Shown: positions 1-8,951 of the stretch, piece after piece
Layout: every line of letters starts with the position of its first letter
Position numbering within the stretch: the stretch's first letter is position 1
Program-made: the position numbers and the translations under genes
Assembly (NCBI GenBank): GCA_949316495.1
Contig: OX439005.1
Span: forward strand, 42,840,682-42,904,681
Source of the DNA: Amphiduros pacificus
Lineage: Eukaryota; Annelida; Polychaeta; Phyllodocida; Hesionidae
Reading direction: 5' to 3'
DNA: 64,000 bases
Notes under the pieces: model-generated
Database searches by the model: none
What the model was told of the DNA's origin: nothing
Seen by the model: the letters and a program-made list of their open reading frames with translations, nothing else

Positions 1-121
1 AAAATCTGAAATGTATGGGCAGCAAAGTTTGTTATCTTTGTAAGAAGCATTTTTATTGTTATGAATTTGGGATACTTGTTTCTTGAGGTGCAATATGATA
101 TTTCGCAAACATGTCAATATA

Positions 122-668
122 TATGTGGCATGCCACTCCAACTAGTTCCATGCAGCTATGGCAAGCCACACTGAAAACTTCCGCAGGCTCTGTGAAAGAA
201 AATATGGCAAGCCACAATTTAAAAACTCCAGAAAACTCCAGAAAACTCCATGTAACTATGTCATGTCACTGGCATCCAAACTTCAACCAGCTCCATGCAG
301 CTATGGCAAGCCAAATTGTGAAATCTCAAGTCAGCACCGTGCAACTATGGCATGCCGCTGGTGTCAAAACTCCAGCCAGGTCAGTGCAGCTATGGCAAGC
401 CACACTGTGAAAACTTTAGCAAGTCCCATGAAACTATGCAAGCCACAATGTAAAAACTCCAGTCAGCTCCCTGTAACTATGTCAGGTCAATGGCATCCAA
501 GCCTCAGCCAGCTCCATGCAACTATGGCAAGCCAAATCGTGAAATCTCCAGCCAACACCATGCAATTATGGCATGCCACTGGTGTCAAAACTCCAGCCAG
601 CATCGTGCAGCTATGGCATGCCACTGGTGTCAAAACTCCAGCCAGCACCGTGCAGCTATGGCATGCCC
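122..668. repeat. 44-45-bp minisatellite with ~221-bp higher-order period
   Basis: Diverged monomers of the type atggcatgccactggtgtc plus aaaactccagccagc. A compound block starting gtaactatgtcatgtcactgg at 252 returns at 473, so five monomers form a 221-bp unit. The last copies (from about 573) are almost identical 45-bp units, that is the freshest. The array ends about 22 bases from the donor of the exon at 691. Both strands are open by chance. Confidence 0.9.
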
Positions 669-690
669 TCAAGGACATCACCACACTTAC

Positions 691-853
691 TTTTCTTTGC
701 AAATCCCCTTGGGGTACGGGGGCTGTCCCCAGTTAATGAGCCTGAAAAAGATGCTGAGCCCAGGGATGAGTTCTCAGGACTAAGATCCCGGAGGAAAGCA
801 AACTCTCCTGTGCCGAGAGTAACCGTCTTATTCCTGTCCTTACCTCGATTCGC
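691..853 (-). CDS. CCDC88: Exon: start of Ser/Pro-rich C-terminal tail (residues 1345-1399)
   Basis: Acceptor TTCTTTTCAG, donor GAAAA|GTAAGT, 163 bases, phase 0 in, phase 1 out, 54 open codons. ANRGKDRNKTVTLGTGEFAF corresponds in place to human DINRERQKSLTLTPTRS, followed by Ser/Pro-rich sequence (DLSPENSSLG, TGDSPRTPRG). KDRNKT aligns with the Akt site RERQKS of Girdin. Sequence similarity is modest, but phase, splice sites and position agree. The tail continues below base 1. Confidence 0.82.
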
Positions 854-1016
854 CTGAAAAGAAAAGAACCATAATAAGAATTACTCTGATTTTAACAATC
901 AAGTATGCTTTTCAAATCTAAGTACTTTAAGTTTCAACTTGATGAATATAAAGAATACAACATTATAATCTCAACAAGAATCAATTTGGTGACTTTGAGA
1001 AAGTGTTTATTCTCAC

Positions 1017-1161
1017 CCTGGATATGAATCCTCTAGCCTTTCTGACAAGGTTGGCACCAAAGCTCCTGTTCTTCCTCTTGACAGGATCATACCTCTTGTA
1101 CTGATCCATGATCTTCTCCTCCAGTTTTTCCTTCTGACGTCTCAGCTCAGATAACTTCTCC
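1017..1161 (-). CDS. CCDC88: Exon: conserved EKLEEKIMDQYK and basic region (residues 1296-1344)
   Basis: Acceptor TTAAATGCAG, donor CCAGG|GTGAGA, 145 bases, phase 2 in, phase 0 out. EKLSELRRQKEKLEEKIMDQ then YKRYDPVKRKNRSFG is nearly identical to human DKLNELRRQKEKLEEKIMDQ. The strongly basic stretch that follows (NLVRKARGFISR) occupies the place of Girdin's phosphoinositide-binding region. Confidence 0.95.
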
Positions 1162-1242
1162 CTGCATTTAAATTCCCCATTAATAATATTGCCAATTATT
1201 AGTTGATCAATCTAAATATTGGTGACAGACGTGCAGTAAGAA

Positions 1243-1488
1243 ACTGAGTGATGGTGATGTAAATACTGAGTCAGAGTGATGGTGATATGTATACTGAGTG
1301 ATGGTGATATGTATACTGAGTGATGGTGATATGTATACTGAGTGATGGTGACATATATACTGAGTGATGGTGATATGTATACTGAGTGATGGTGACATAT
1401 ATACTGAGTGATGGAGATATGTATACTGAGTGATGGTGATATGTATACTGAGTGATGGTGATATGTATACTGAGTGATGGTGACGTAC
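1243..1488. repeat. 22-bp minisatellite running up to a splice donor
   Basis: About 11 copies of a 22-bp unit, on the plus strand tgagtgatggtgatatgtatac. The last copy runs straight into the donor of the exon at 1489 (minus-strand GTACGTCACCATCACTCA), so the splice site lies within the repeat. No unit reads a stop in the coding strand. Confidence 0.95.
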
Positions 1489-1634
1489 ATGTAAGCGCGC
1501 TCCTCCTCGTGGAAGTGATCCTTGTTCTCCAGACTCTTGGTGAGCAGCTCCTGGTTCTGGTTAAGCAGTGCCTGTAGCTGCATCATCAGCGTGCGGTTCT
1601 CCTCCTCCAGCTTGGTGTTCAGCTGAGATAATGC
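1489..1634 (-). CDS. CCDC88: Exon: end of coiled coil (residues 1248-1296)
   Basis: Acceptor GTTTTGCAG, donor ACAT|GTACGT, 146 bases, phase 0 in, phase 2 out. ALSQLNTKLEEENRTLMMQL and SLENKDHFHEEERAYM match human LLSQLKGNLEEENRHLLDQI and NMESKDLFHVEQRQYI. The donor coincides with the first unit of the 22-bp minisatellite in the next intron. Confidence 0.95.
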
Positions 1635-1870
1635 CTGCAAAACACCAAACACAAACACCCCATCAGCTCAGCAGTGACTCGTACCTCCAGAAAACTTAAA
1701 CCTTAGCCATATGATAATCTATACCTCATCTATGTTTGTTAAGGAAATAATTTAATTAATGACAAAAATAAATAAATAAAAAATTAGTCCTAAAAATTAT
1801 ACCATTTATATATTTTAAAAATTATCCAATCAAGTATATTTAAAGCATTAGATTTTGGGATTTTGCATAC

Positions 1871-2641
1871 CTCACATCTGGAGGCCATCTTGGATATCTC
1901 GACGTCGAGGTTGTTGAGCTGGTCCCGGCAGTCGTTGAAGTTGCCCTGCAGCTCGGTGTGTTTGAGCTGCAGCTGGTTGTACTCGTTCTTGACTGACTTA
2001 TGTTCCTGCAGAAGCTCGCGGTATTCCTTGTTCTGCTTCTCCTGGTTGCTCTTCAGTCGGATATTCTCCTCCCGGATATGTATCATATCAAGCTGTAAAC
2101 TGCCCATAGATTTGGTCTCTGTTTTCAGACTGGCACGATCTTCTTCGATGGATCTCTTCAGTTCAGTCAGCATGTCTTTCTCTCTCCTCAGCTCCGCATG
2201 CTGCTCTTGCAGTTCCTTGAGGTCATTTCGGAGCAACTTGTGATTAGACTTGAGTGTTCCGTGCTCAGAGATAAGCACTTCATACTCAACAGTTAATTGT
2301 TCATGTAGTTTCTGAAGGGATTCGTGGTCAGCAGACAGGGAACTCTGATTGCTTTGGACATCTTCATAACTGGACATGAGTTTGTCATGATCGTTCTCAA
2401 GGTGAGCGTGCTGCTTCTGCAGTGAGGCATTCTGGGAGACGAGTGTTGCATTCTGGGACTGCAGAGTTGTATTTTCTACCTGGATCTTAGCAAGCTGAGA
2501 TTGGAGAGAGTTGTTTTGGCCTTGGTACTGGGAGAACTGTGCCTGGAGAGTGGTGCTGGTGGACTCGGCCCGACCCACACGATCCTGCAGGCTGTGCATA
2601 TGGTCCCGCAGGTTCTTATTCTCTGCTTCCAAGGTGGCATT
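1871..2641 (-). CDS. CCDC88: Exon: coiled-coil block, 0.77 kb (residues 991-1247)
   Basis: Acceptor AATATTGCAG, donor TGAG|GTATGC, 771 bases, 257 codons, phase 0 at both ends. It contains Asn/Gln-rich heptads (TTLQSQNATLVSQNASLQKQ) as in human TTLQTQNAKLQVENSTLNSQ, then LTVEYEVLISEHGTLKSNHK against human ASEYESLISKHGTLKSAHK, and ends LNNLDVEISKMASRCE against LDITSTKLNNQCE. Confidence 0.95.
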
Positions 2642-2961
2642 CTGCAATATTAACCAAGATACATTAGTTTATTTTGTTTTTGGACTCAAATTATTGCTAT
2701 AAGTGACTGGTCTTCCTTTAAGTTTTGATGCATGAAGTTTAGAGAAACTACATCAAACATCATGTAATGATTTTAAATTGTGTCTATAATGTGTCTATAT
2801 ATATATTTTTAAAATGTGCCATATATTATGTGAGAATAAAGAATTTCGCATAAACGTCAATAAAAACATCAAATTTCAAGAAAAAGTTCTGTTTGTCTAT
2901 TGTTAAGAATAAATATCAACCAATCAAGTGAATCACATGTATAGTGCAGACGAACACCTAC

Positions 2962-3040
2962 CGTTCTCTCCACAGTGATCAGATGATCCTTCAATTCCAG
3001 TATATCTTTGGTAGCATTAGGATACCTCAGCACAGAAGAC
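2962..3040 (-). CDS. CCDC88: Exon: coiled coil restart (residues 964-990)
   Basis: Acceptor TGTTTTCCAG, donor AACG|GTAGGT, 79 bases, phase 2 in, phase 0 out. SSVLRYPNATKDILELKDHL then ITVERT corresponds to human TTRELLKVKDRLIEVERN. The next exon begins NATLEAENK, giving VERTNATL against human VERNNATL. Confidence 0.92.
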
Positions 3041-3680
3041 CTGGAAAACACCACTCACAGTTCACACATGCGACTATTTTATTTATACTCCCTCCTCTAC
3101 CCCTATTCCTCTTTTTTATACCTGATAATATTATGCATTTAATGTTCAATAATGAAAATAAAGAAAATAAAAAAATTCTTACACTTTTTTGTTAGTTTAA
3201 AATATAAAAAAACAGAATAATTTGAAGCAAATCACGAGTGCAAGTGATACTACTGTACTGAAAAGCTTAATTGAGACTGAGATTAAACCTTAATGTAACA
3301 AGCAATCTGGAGTCCAATCATATAAGTAGGTTTCTTATAAGTAGGTTTCTTAGTCTAACTGAAAGATGGTTTGATTTTATGTGATATCATTTCAGAAAAT
3401 ATACCTTACACCAAATTATGATTTTTCCCCTTAATCAATAAATGACTGTGAATATAAATTCAGCATTAATGGATAGGTTATTTTAAGATAAATATATCCA
3501 AATCGGAAGAATCTTGAGAGATCAATGTTGCAGCTGGTCTACATATTGGAGGTGCTAATAAAAGCTTGCCACTCTTGCTGGCATAAAAATGTGCTAATGT
3601 AACAAAGAAACATGTTCCCCAGGAAAGTTAATAAATAGGCGAATCAGGAATAAAATTTGTCTTCTTTTTTAATTGCATAC

Positions 3681-3701
3681 CTGGTGCTACTACTTCTCCG
3701 A
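3681..3701 (-). CDS. CCDC88: 21-nt microexon, frame-preserving (residues 957-964)
   Basis: Acceptor ACATTCTAG and donor CCAG|GTATGC enclose exactly 21 bases, phase 2 in and out. With neighbours it reads KD-SRRSSST-RSSV; without it KD-RSSV, so skipping keeps frame. It adds seven residues in the linker between two coiled-coil segments and creates a basophilic kinase site of the R-R-x-S type. The size, position in a disordered linker and intact splice sites fit a regulated microexon. Evidence is splice sites and phase only. Confidence 0.72.
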
Positions 3702-3821
3702 CTAGAATGTAAAAACATATCAAATTTTGTTATTTTCACAAAAAATGTTTAACAAAATTAAACAAGGATGTATCTCTTTGTAGGAATGGTTATCTCAATA
3801 TGCCGAAGTAGAGTTTCATAC

Positions 3822-3950
3822 CTGTCTTTCTCATTGGATGACGAGACGAGTACCTCTTCCTCCCTCCTCTGCTGGAGAGCCTCGTAGTCACACTTGATTG
3901 ATTTTATCTGATCCTGCAGTTGCATGTTGCGACTCTTTGATTCGGTCAAC
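3822..3950 (-). CDS. CCDC88: Exon: coiled coil into linker (residues 914-957)
   Basis: Acceptor AATCTTCCAG, donor ACAG|GTATGA, 129 bases, phase 2 in and out. LTESKSRNMQLQDQIKSIK and CDYEALQQRREEEV match human LEESTNYNQQLRQELKTVK and KNYEALKQRQDEER. It ends in a Ser-rich, probably uncoiled stretch (VSSSNEKD), the same place where human CCDC88 proteins leave the coiled coil. Confidence 0.93.
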
Positions 3951-4070
3951 CTGGAAGATTATCACCAGAATAAATATCTTAAAAACAAATTTATTTCTAA
4001 AACATCACTAACCTGATCTTCTACTATTTCATCAATCAATAACATAGTATAATTCATGAGCTTTGCTGAC

Positions 4071-4160
4071 CTGCTTTCCAGAGCATATATTTTCTCCTCC
4101 TTGATTTGCATAGTGTTCCTGAAGGCATCTTCCATCATATTTTCTAGGGCTTTATATTTA
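4071..4160 (-). CDS. CCDC88: Exon: coiled coil (residues 884-914)
   Basis: Acceptor TTTTTTTTGCAG, donor AGCAG|GTCAGC, 90 bases, phase 2 in and out. KYKALENMMEDAFRNTMQIK then EEKIYALES matches Daple [20 protein letters not shown] and EEKIVLLEAQ. Confidence 0.93.
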
Positions 4161-4337
4161 CTGCAAAAAAAATCACAAAGAATCACATCTCTTGTATTTG
4201 CCACTTCCACAACAACCAACAATACCACAGCATCACTACTTGCAATTTGTAAGATTCAGTTTAATTTTTCCTATATGCTTGATGAGTTAGTATAAATCAA
4301 GTAGTCTATCATTCTGGTAGCATATTGCATGGTTTAC

Positions 4338-5847
4338 CTCTCGTCCTCCTGAGCCGATATCAGCTGCTCCTTGTTGAGTCCAACTCTCTCCAGCTCCTGC
4401 GTCAGCTTCTCCAGCTCGTTGTTGAGCTGCTGGGACATGATTTTTTCGTTGACGAGATCTTCCCTCAGTGTTGAGAGTGTTTTCTTATCCATACTCCCCT
4501 GCTGTAGCATCTCCTGGTTCTCCTTCTCCAACTCTCTCAAACGGCTCGCATAGTCCCTCGTCTTGTCGTAATTCTTTTTCAAACTCTTATTTTCTTTTTC
4601 TAATATGGATAACTTTGTTGTCACTTCATCCAGTGAAGCTTCTTTCCTTTCAATTTGTTGCTTGAGTCTCTTATTTTCTTTATCTGTAGATGACTTTTCT
4701 TTGTTTAGATTGGTATTTTCAACTTCAAGATCATTATTTTCCTTTTCAAGTTCTTCTAGTTTTCTCATTGACATTTTCATTGATTCAATGGTTTTTTGAA
4801 GCTTATCATTTTGACTTTCCAACTCCTGACTTTCCCTATCAAGTTCATCTGCTCTGCGACTCATGGCTTCCAGGTTCCTCTGAAGTTTCTGATTTTCTGT
4901 ATCAAAATCTAGTAAGTCTATTTCTAACTGTTCCTGTTTTGTCTTTTCAGCTTTGGTAGCATCTAGTGCTTTTTTCAACTGCTGAACTTCTCTTTCCTTC
5001 TCTTCTTTCTCATGTTCCAACCCAGCCATTTTGGAATTGGAATTTTTTGCGTTTTCCAGTGTCCGTCTCAAGTGTTGCACCTCCACATTGAGGTTGATAT
5101 TATCCTGTTCCAGGGCCTCCATCTTTGACACCTGGCCTTTCAGAGTGGCAACCATCCTTTCCAGTTTATGATTCTCAACTTCAAGGTCACAACTCTCTTG
5201 TTCTAGTTTCTCAAACTTATCACAGGTTAATTGTAAAGTGGCAATATTTTTATGGAGATCATCGTTTTGTTTTTCTATTTTTTGGTTCTCTTCCTCCACT
5301 TCTCGTATTCGATTCACATTTTCCCTCAACCTCTCGTATGACTTCTGCAATTGTCTATTTTCATACTCTAACCGTGAGCACTGCCCACTCATATTTTTCA
5401 CATTTTCATGCATTCTTTTATTTTCTTTCTCAATCTCCTTCATACGGGAGTCATGAGTCTTTTCGTTCCTCTCTCTGAGAGTCTCTATTTGCTGAGCTAA
5501 CTGATCCTTTTCTCTTTCTAACTCTGCTACTTGTCTCTCTGCATTTTCTTTAACAGTTTCCAGAGTTTCTTGGAGTTCCTCTTTCTCACGGTGTAATTCG
5601 TGACCGAGCTGTTCCATTTGGATGTACTGCTGTGACTCTTTTGATGTGGCTTCCTGTAATTTCTCAACCTTTTTGGCAAGTCTGTTGTTCTCCTTCTCCA
5701 GTTCTAGCACCCTTGATGTGTTTTCAAATACTTCTTTGTCCCTGATTTCTTCTATGCGTTTCTGAAGACGGCTGTTTTCAAGTTCAAGTCTGAGAACTTT
5801 ACCATTGGCTGTTTCATTGAGTTGTTCTGATATAGAATTGGACATCC
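4338..5847 (-). CDS. CCDC88: Exon: main coiled-coil block, 1.5 kb (residues 381-884)
   Basis: Acceptor TTTTGTTGTAG, donor AGAG|GTAAAC, 1510 bases, phase 1 in, phase 2 out. About 500 residues of unbroken heptads rich in Glu, Lys, Leu and Gln, with the repeated LEKEN-type motif typical of Girdin/Daple, for example RVLELEKENNRLAKKVEKL and SRLRELEKENQEML. Near its end LREDLVNEKIMSQQLNNELE matches human LREDLVSEKLKTQQMNNDLE, and LERVGLNKEQL matches LEKIGLNKERL. It forms the dimerisation rod. The many open frames on the opposite strand here are shadows of this exon. Confidence 0.96.
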
Positions 5848-6154
5848 CTACAACAAAAGGAGAAAACAATACATCAAAGACACATTTATACTCTTAGTTT
5901 TGGCAAATGCTCAAGAAATTATATTAACCACTATGGAAATTGTATACAACAGCATTTGCACTGCACTGCACTTCAAACCCAAGAATCCTATGCAGTTCAT
6001 GAGGTCAGGTTTCACCTCCTCAAAACATGTATACAAAAACACATGCCTTCCTAGCATTTCTCTGTTTTCTGATGAGCACAGAAATAATTTTGTTTTTGTA
6101 AAGTAGCCTGAATATACATTTTTCATCTTTTATATACTTGATCTAAATCAGTAT

Positions 6155-6648
6155 AATGTAGAGATATGATGAGTAGTGCCCCCTGTGTAGAGGTATTGTG
6201 AGTGGTGCCCCCTATGTAGAGGTATTGTGAGTGGTGCCCCCTGTGTAGAGGTATTGTGAGTGGTGCCCCCTATGTAGAGGTATTGTGAGTGGAGCCCCCT
6301 GTGTTGAGGTATTGTGAGTGGTGCCCCCTATGCAGAGGTATTGTGAGTGGTGCCCGCTATGCAGAGGTATTGTGAGTGGAGCCCCCTATGTAGAGGTATT
6401 GTGAGTGGTGCCCGCTATGCAGAGGTATTGTGAGTGGTGCCCCCTATGCAGAGGTATTGTGAGTGGTGCCCCCTATGCAGAGGTATTGTGAGTGGTGCCC
6501 CAAAGTAGAGGTATTGTGAGTGGTGCCCCCTATGCAGAGGTATTGTGAGTGGTGCCCCAAAGTAGAGGTATTGCGAGTGGTGCCCCCTATGTAGAGGTAT
6601 TGTGAGTGGTGCCCCCTACATAGAGATATCATGAGTTTTCCCCCCTAC
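6155..6648. repeat. 29-bp minisatellite whose first unit is a splice donor
   Basis: About 17 copies of gtattgtgagtggtgccccc plus tatgtagag. On the minus strand the donor-proximal unit GTAGGGGGGAAAACTCATG is a degenerate copy of GTAGGGGGCACCACTCACA, starting exactly at the donor GT of the exon at 6649. The remaining bases between 5848 and 6154 show nothing recognisable. Confidence 0.95.
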
Positions 6649-6787
6649 CTGAGTTTAGTTGTGACCTTGCTCTGATGAGTTCTTCTTCCAGGGTAGCACT
6701 CTCATTGAAGCTGCTTTTCTTCTCAAACTCTAGCCTGGCGTTCTCTTCTACCAGCTCGTTGATCTTGGCTCGGTCCTTATCTCGACT
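6649..6787 (-). CDS. CCDC88: Exon: coiled coil (residues 335-381)
   Basis: Acceptor CATCTTACAG, donor TCAG|GTAGGG, 139 bases, phase 0 in, phase 1 out. SRDKDRAKINELVEENARL matches human RDMDRKKIEELMEENMTL. FNESATLEEELIRARSQLNS follows. The donor GTAGGGGG is the first unit of the 29-bp minisatellite that fills half the next intron. Confidence 0.93.
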
Positions 6788-7179
6788 CTGTAAGATGAAC
6801 GATAACACTGTCAGAAAATCTCCCCCTTAACATCATTACTCAACATGACGTCATCAAGGAATGTACATCTCTCCACTGTCAGGACCAAATGCAAACTATT
6901 CATAGTAATATAAACAATTCTGCATGTGTGAATATGTTTCATCTTTATGTAAATATATGAAGGGTGTGAACAAAACATAAAGAAAAGTATCGATATAGTC
7001 GGAAATAAGAACGTCCGCATGATTCCAACTGAAGTTAGGGAGAAAACATCATTTCACACCTGCGGGTGGGACATAAATATAGATCTCATTCATGGGTTCT
7101 ATCTCATACTGTAGCTCCAGTTCTCATTAACATCATAATTTTGGCTATTTGGCGACACTGATATCTCTTCTTTACTTAC

Positions 7180-7326
7180 TGCTGCCATTTCCTCAATCTG
7201 TCCCTTGTATCTCATGAGTTCGTTCTCCAGGTCTATGACAGTCTCAAGTCGTTTCTGACTGGTCGACAGTTGGTCCTCCAGCATGTTAGTGCGCTCTGTC
7301 ATGATAGCATTGTCATCTCTCAGCTC
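7180..7326 (-). CDS. CCDC88: Exon: coiled coil (residues 286-334)
   Basis: Acceptor AAATTTCAG, donor GCA|GTAAGT, 147 bases, 49 codons, phase 0 at both ends. ELRDDNAIMTERTNMLEDQL matches human ELKEDNQVLLETKTMLEDQL. VIDLENELMRYKGQIEEMAA continues the heptads. Confidence 0.94.
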
Positions 7327-7641
7327 CTGAAATTTGAAAATGATTCAGTGTGACAGGAACAAAGGCATCTCATTTTCTTCTCAAAATCATGCTTTTTGTA
7401 CGATTACTATTTTTTCTTACTTTTTCCTACTTTTATATTACATGGAGAAAATAAAAAATACATGATCTTATAAGATTCTGATATGAGTTGCATATACATC
7501 TGTTGGAGAAATGAAATTTGAATAACTTCACTATATTAATATATAATCTTTCACAAATCCAATATAATATGCTTCAATATGTCTCGAAAGTATACTATTT
7601 TTTTCTGTATCAAAATTGCTATTTTAGAGAGAGATTCTTAC

Positions 7642-7800
7642 ATCGACCCTGGTCTTGTAGAACTCAAGTTCGTGTAGTTTCTCTTTGTACTTTGTGACTT
7701 CTACTTCAAACTTGTCCACTCTGGAAGCCTTCTCCTTCAGAATGTCCACCTCATCCCTGTATGTCCTCGCTGACCGGGCCTCCTGCACCAACTCCAGATT
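7642..7800 (-). CDS. CCDC88: Exon: coiled coil with SARTYRDE signature (residues 233-285)
   Basis: Acceptor TTTGTAG, donor GAT|GTAAGA, 159 bases, 53 codons, phase 0 at both ends. NLELVQEARSARTYRDEVD is followed by ILKEKASRVDKFEVEV and KLHELEFYKTRVD, nearly colinear with human DARSARMYRDELDALREKA and HDIEFYKARVEE. This is among the best conserved parts of the family. Confidence 0.95.
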
Positions 7801-8005
7801 CTACAAACATTTATATCTTTCACAATATCTTTCAATATTAATAATAAGATTTAAATAGCACTGATACCAGATTTTTTATTCCTTGTTTAAAGTGGCAGTT
7901 GTTTTTCTGGTTAATTCTTATTACCATTCTTTATAGTTATTCTGCTGAAGATTAAGACATTGTAAGCCAACTTTGCCTGAGTCATACTCTCATATAATTA
8001 CTCAC

Positions 8006-8087
8006 CTCATTTCGCAGTTTGGCTAAAAGTGTTTTGTGCTCTTCAAGTTCATCTGAAAGTTCAGCAGCTAATTCTGACTTCTCTTCT
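8006..8087 (-). CDS. CCDC88: Exon: coiled coil (residues 205-232)
   Basis: Acceptor CATTTTCAG, donor GAG|GTGAGT, 82 bases. A split Leu codon, then EEKSELAAELSDELEEHKT and LLAKLRNE. It corresponds to human QELEEKTEQLLDCKQELEQ. The peptide is entirely heptad-like. Confidence 0.9.
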
Positions 8088-8196
8088 CTGAAAATGCAGA
8101 AGGTATCCAAGGTATTCAATTTATTTAGATTATATCATCATAGACTGTGTTATGATATTATACAAAGCTTTTATTTATATTGAAAAAAGCACTTAC

Positions 8197-8366
8197 AATT
8201 CTTGTCTCATCTTTCTCATCTTGGCTTTCAGTTCGGCCAGTTCGACAGCCAGGTGGTGTTTTTCAGAATTGACACTAGGTGGAGTAGCGGGGCGCTTGGC
8301 ATTAAGCTCCATCTGGTGCTGGGTCTGATACAAGTCTTCTAAATTTTGTGTCAATTCCTTAATATC
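8197..8366 (-). CDS. CCDC88: Exon: linker and start of coiled coil (residues 149-205)
   Basis: Acceptor TTTTTTCTAG, donor AATT|GTAAGT, 170 bases, phase 0 in, phase 2 out. DIKELTQNLEDLYQTQHQ leads to a Pro-containing linker KRPATPPSVNSE and then KHHLAVELAELKAKMRKMR. The family equivalent is a Ser/Pro linker followed by KQHLAVELADTKARLRR. The linker is much shorter than in vertebrates. Confidence 0.93.
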
Positions 8367-8529
8367 CTAGAAAAAATGTAAAGTTCCTTTTAGTTTTTAT
8401 TGTGAAATACATTTTGTACAGGATGCGTCATCTTGATCCCACAGATACAACAGAATTTATAGCAATACAATTATACCATACCTGAATTTTTACTCTGAAT
8501 AAACAATACAACTGCTTTTAAACTTACAT

Positions 8530-8877
8530 ACTCATAGTGATCACTGATACATTAAGTAACTCACCTCCATGTATCCATCACGTTCCTGCAGGGCGGTGAG
8601 CAGGTGAGTGAATATAACTCATAGTGGTCATTGATACATTAAGTAACTCACCTCCATGTATCCATCACGTTCCTGCAGGGCGGTGCGCAGGTGAGTGAAT
8701 ATAACTCATAGTGGTCACTGATACATTAAGTAACTCACCTCCATGTATCCATCACGTTCCTGCAGGGCGGTGCGCAGGTGAGTGAATATAACTCATAGTG
8801 GTCACTGGTACATTAAGTAACTCACCTCCATGTATCCATCACGTTCCTGCAGGGCGGTGCGCAGGTGAGTGAATATC
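8530..8877. repeat. CCDC88: 87-bp tandem duplication of an exon-intron junction (4 copies)
   Basis: Exactly four 87-bp units. Each holds 51 bases of the 3' end of the coding exon and 36 bases of its intron, including the donor GAG|GTGAGT. Junction copies fall at 8826 (real), 8739, 8652 and 8565. The copies differ at only a few bases, so the expansion is recent. All three extra donors are intact. Confidence 0.95.
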
Positions 8878-8951
8878 ACCTGCGTCAGCTCTGGTAACTG
8901 ATCCGAATCCGGCAACTCTATCGAAAACACATTCTTGTGATCCTCAGTGAT
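8826..8951 (-). CDS. CCDC88: Exon: end of Hook region (residues 107-148)
   Basis: Acceptor TTTTGCAG, donor GAG|GTGAGT, 126 bases, phase 0 at both ends, 42 codons. ITEDHKNVFSIELPDSDQL continues to HLRTALQERDGYME, matching human TH..ENVF...LIDERDEHSE. The last 51 coding bases plus 36 intron bases form an 87-bp unit repeated three more times downstream, so this exon's donor exists in four near-identical copies. The copy nearest the acceptor is taken as the real one because only it carries the full exon. Confidence 0.93.

Larger units (their letters stand above)
2642..8196. other. Short introns of the coiled-coil half
   Basis: Introns 2642-2961, 3041-3680, 6788-7179 and 7327-7641 exceed 300 bases. 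They are AT-rich and hold nothing recognisable beyond splice signals, a two-copy 15-bp repeat (ataagtaggtttctt) near 3320 in the second, and poly-T tracts before acceptors. Confidence 0.7.

Noticed and set aside
111-857. Plus-strand open frames of up to 192 codons
   Set aside because: They follow the 44-45-bp repeat and run antisense into the tail exon; they are repeat and shadow artefacts.
4371-5478. Plus-strand open frames over 4371-5478 as genes
   Set aside because: They are antisense shadows of the 1.5-kb coiled-coil exon, Phe/Ser/Leu-rich as expected from antisense of Lys/Glu codons.
8565-8825. Three extra copies of the exon end as real constitutive exons
   Set aside because: Only the copy ending at 8826 has the full upstream coding part. 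The other three are 51-base fragments in the intron; they are kept as a duplication with possible decoy use.
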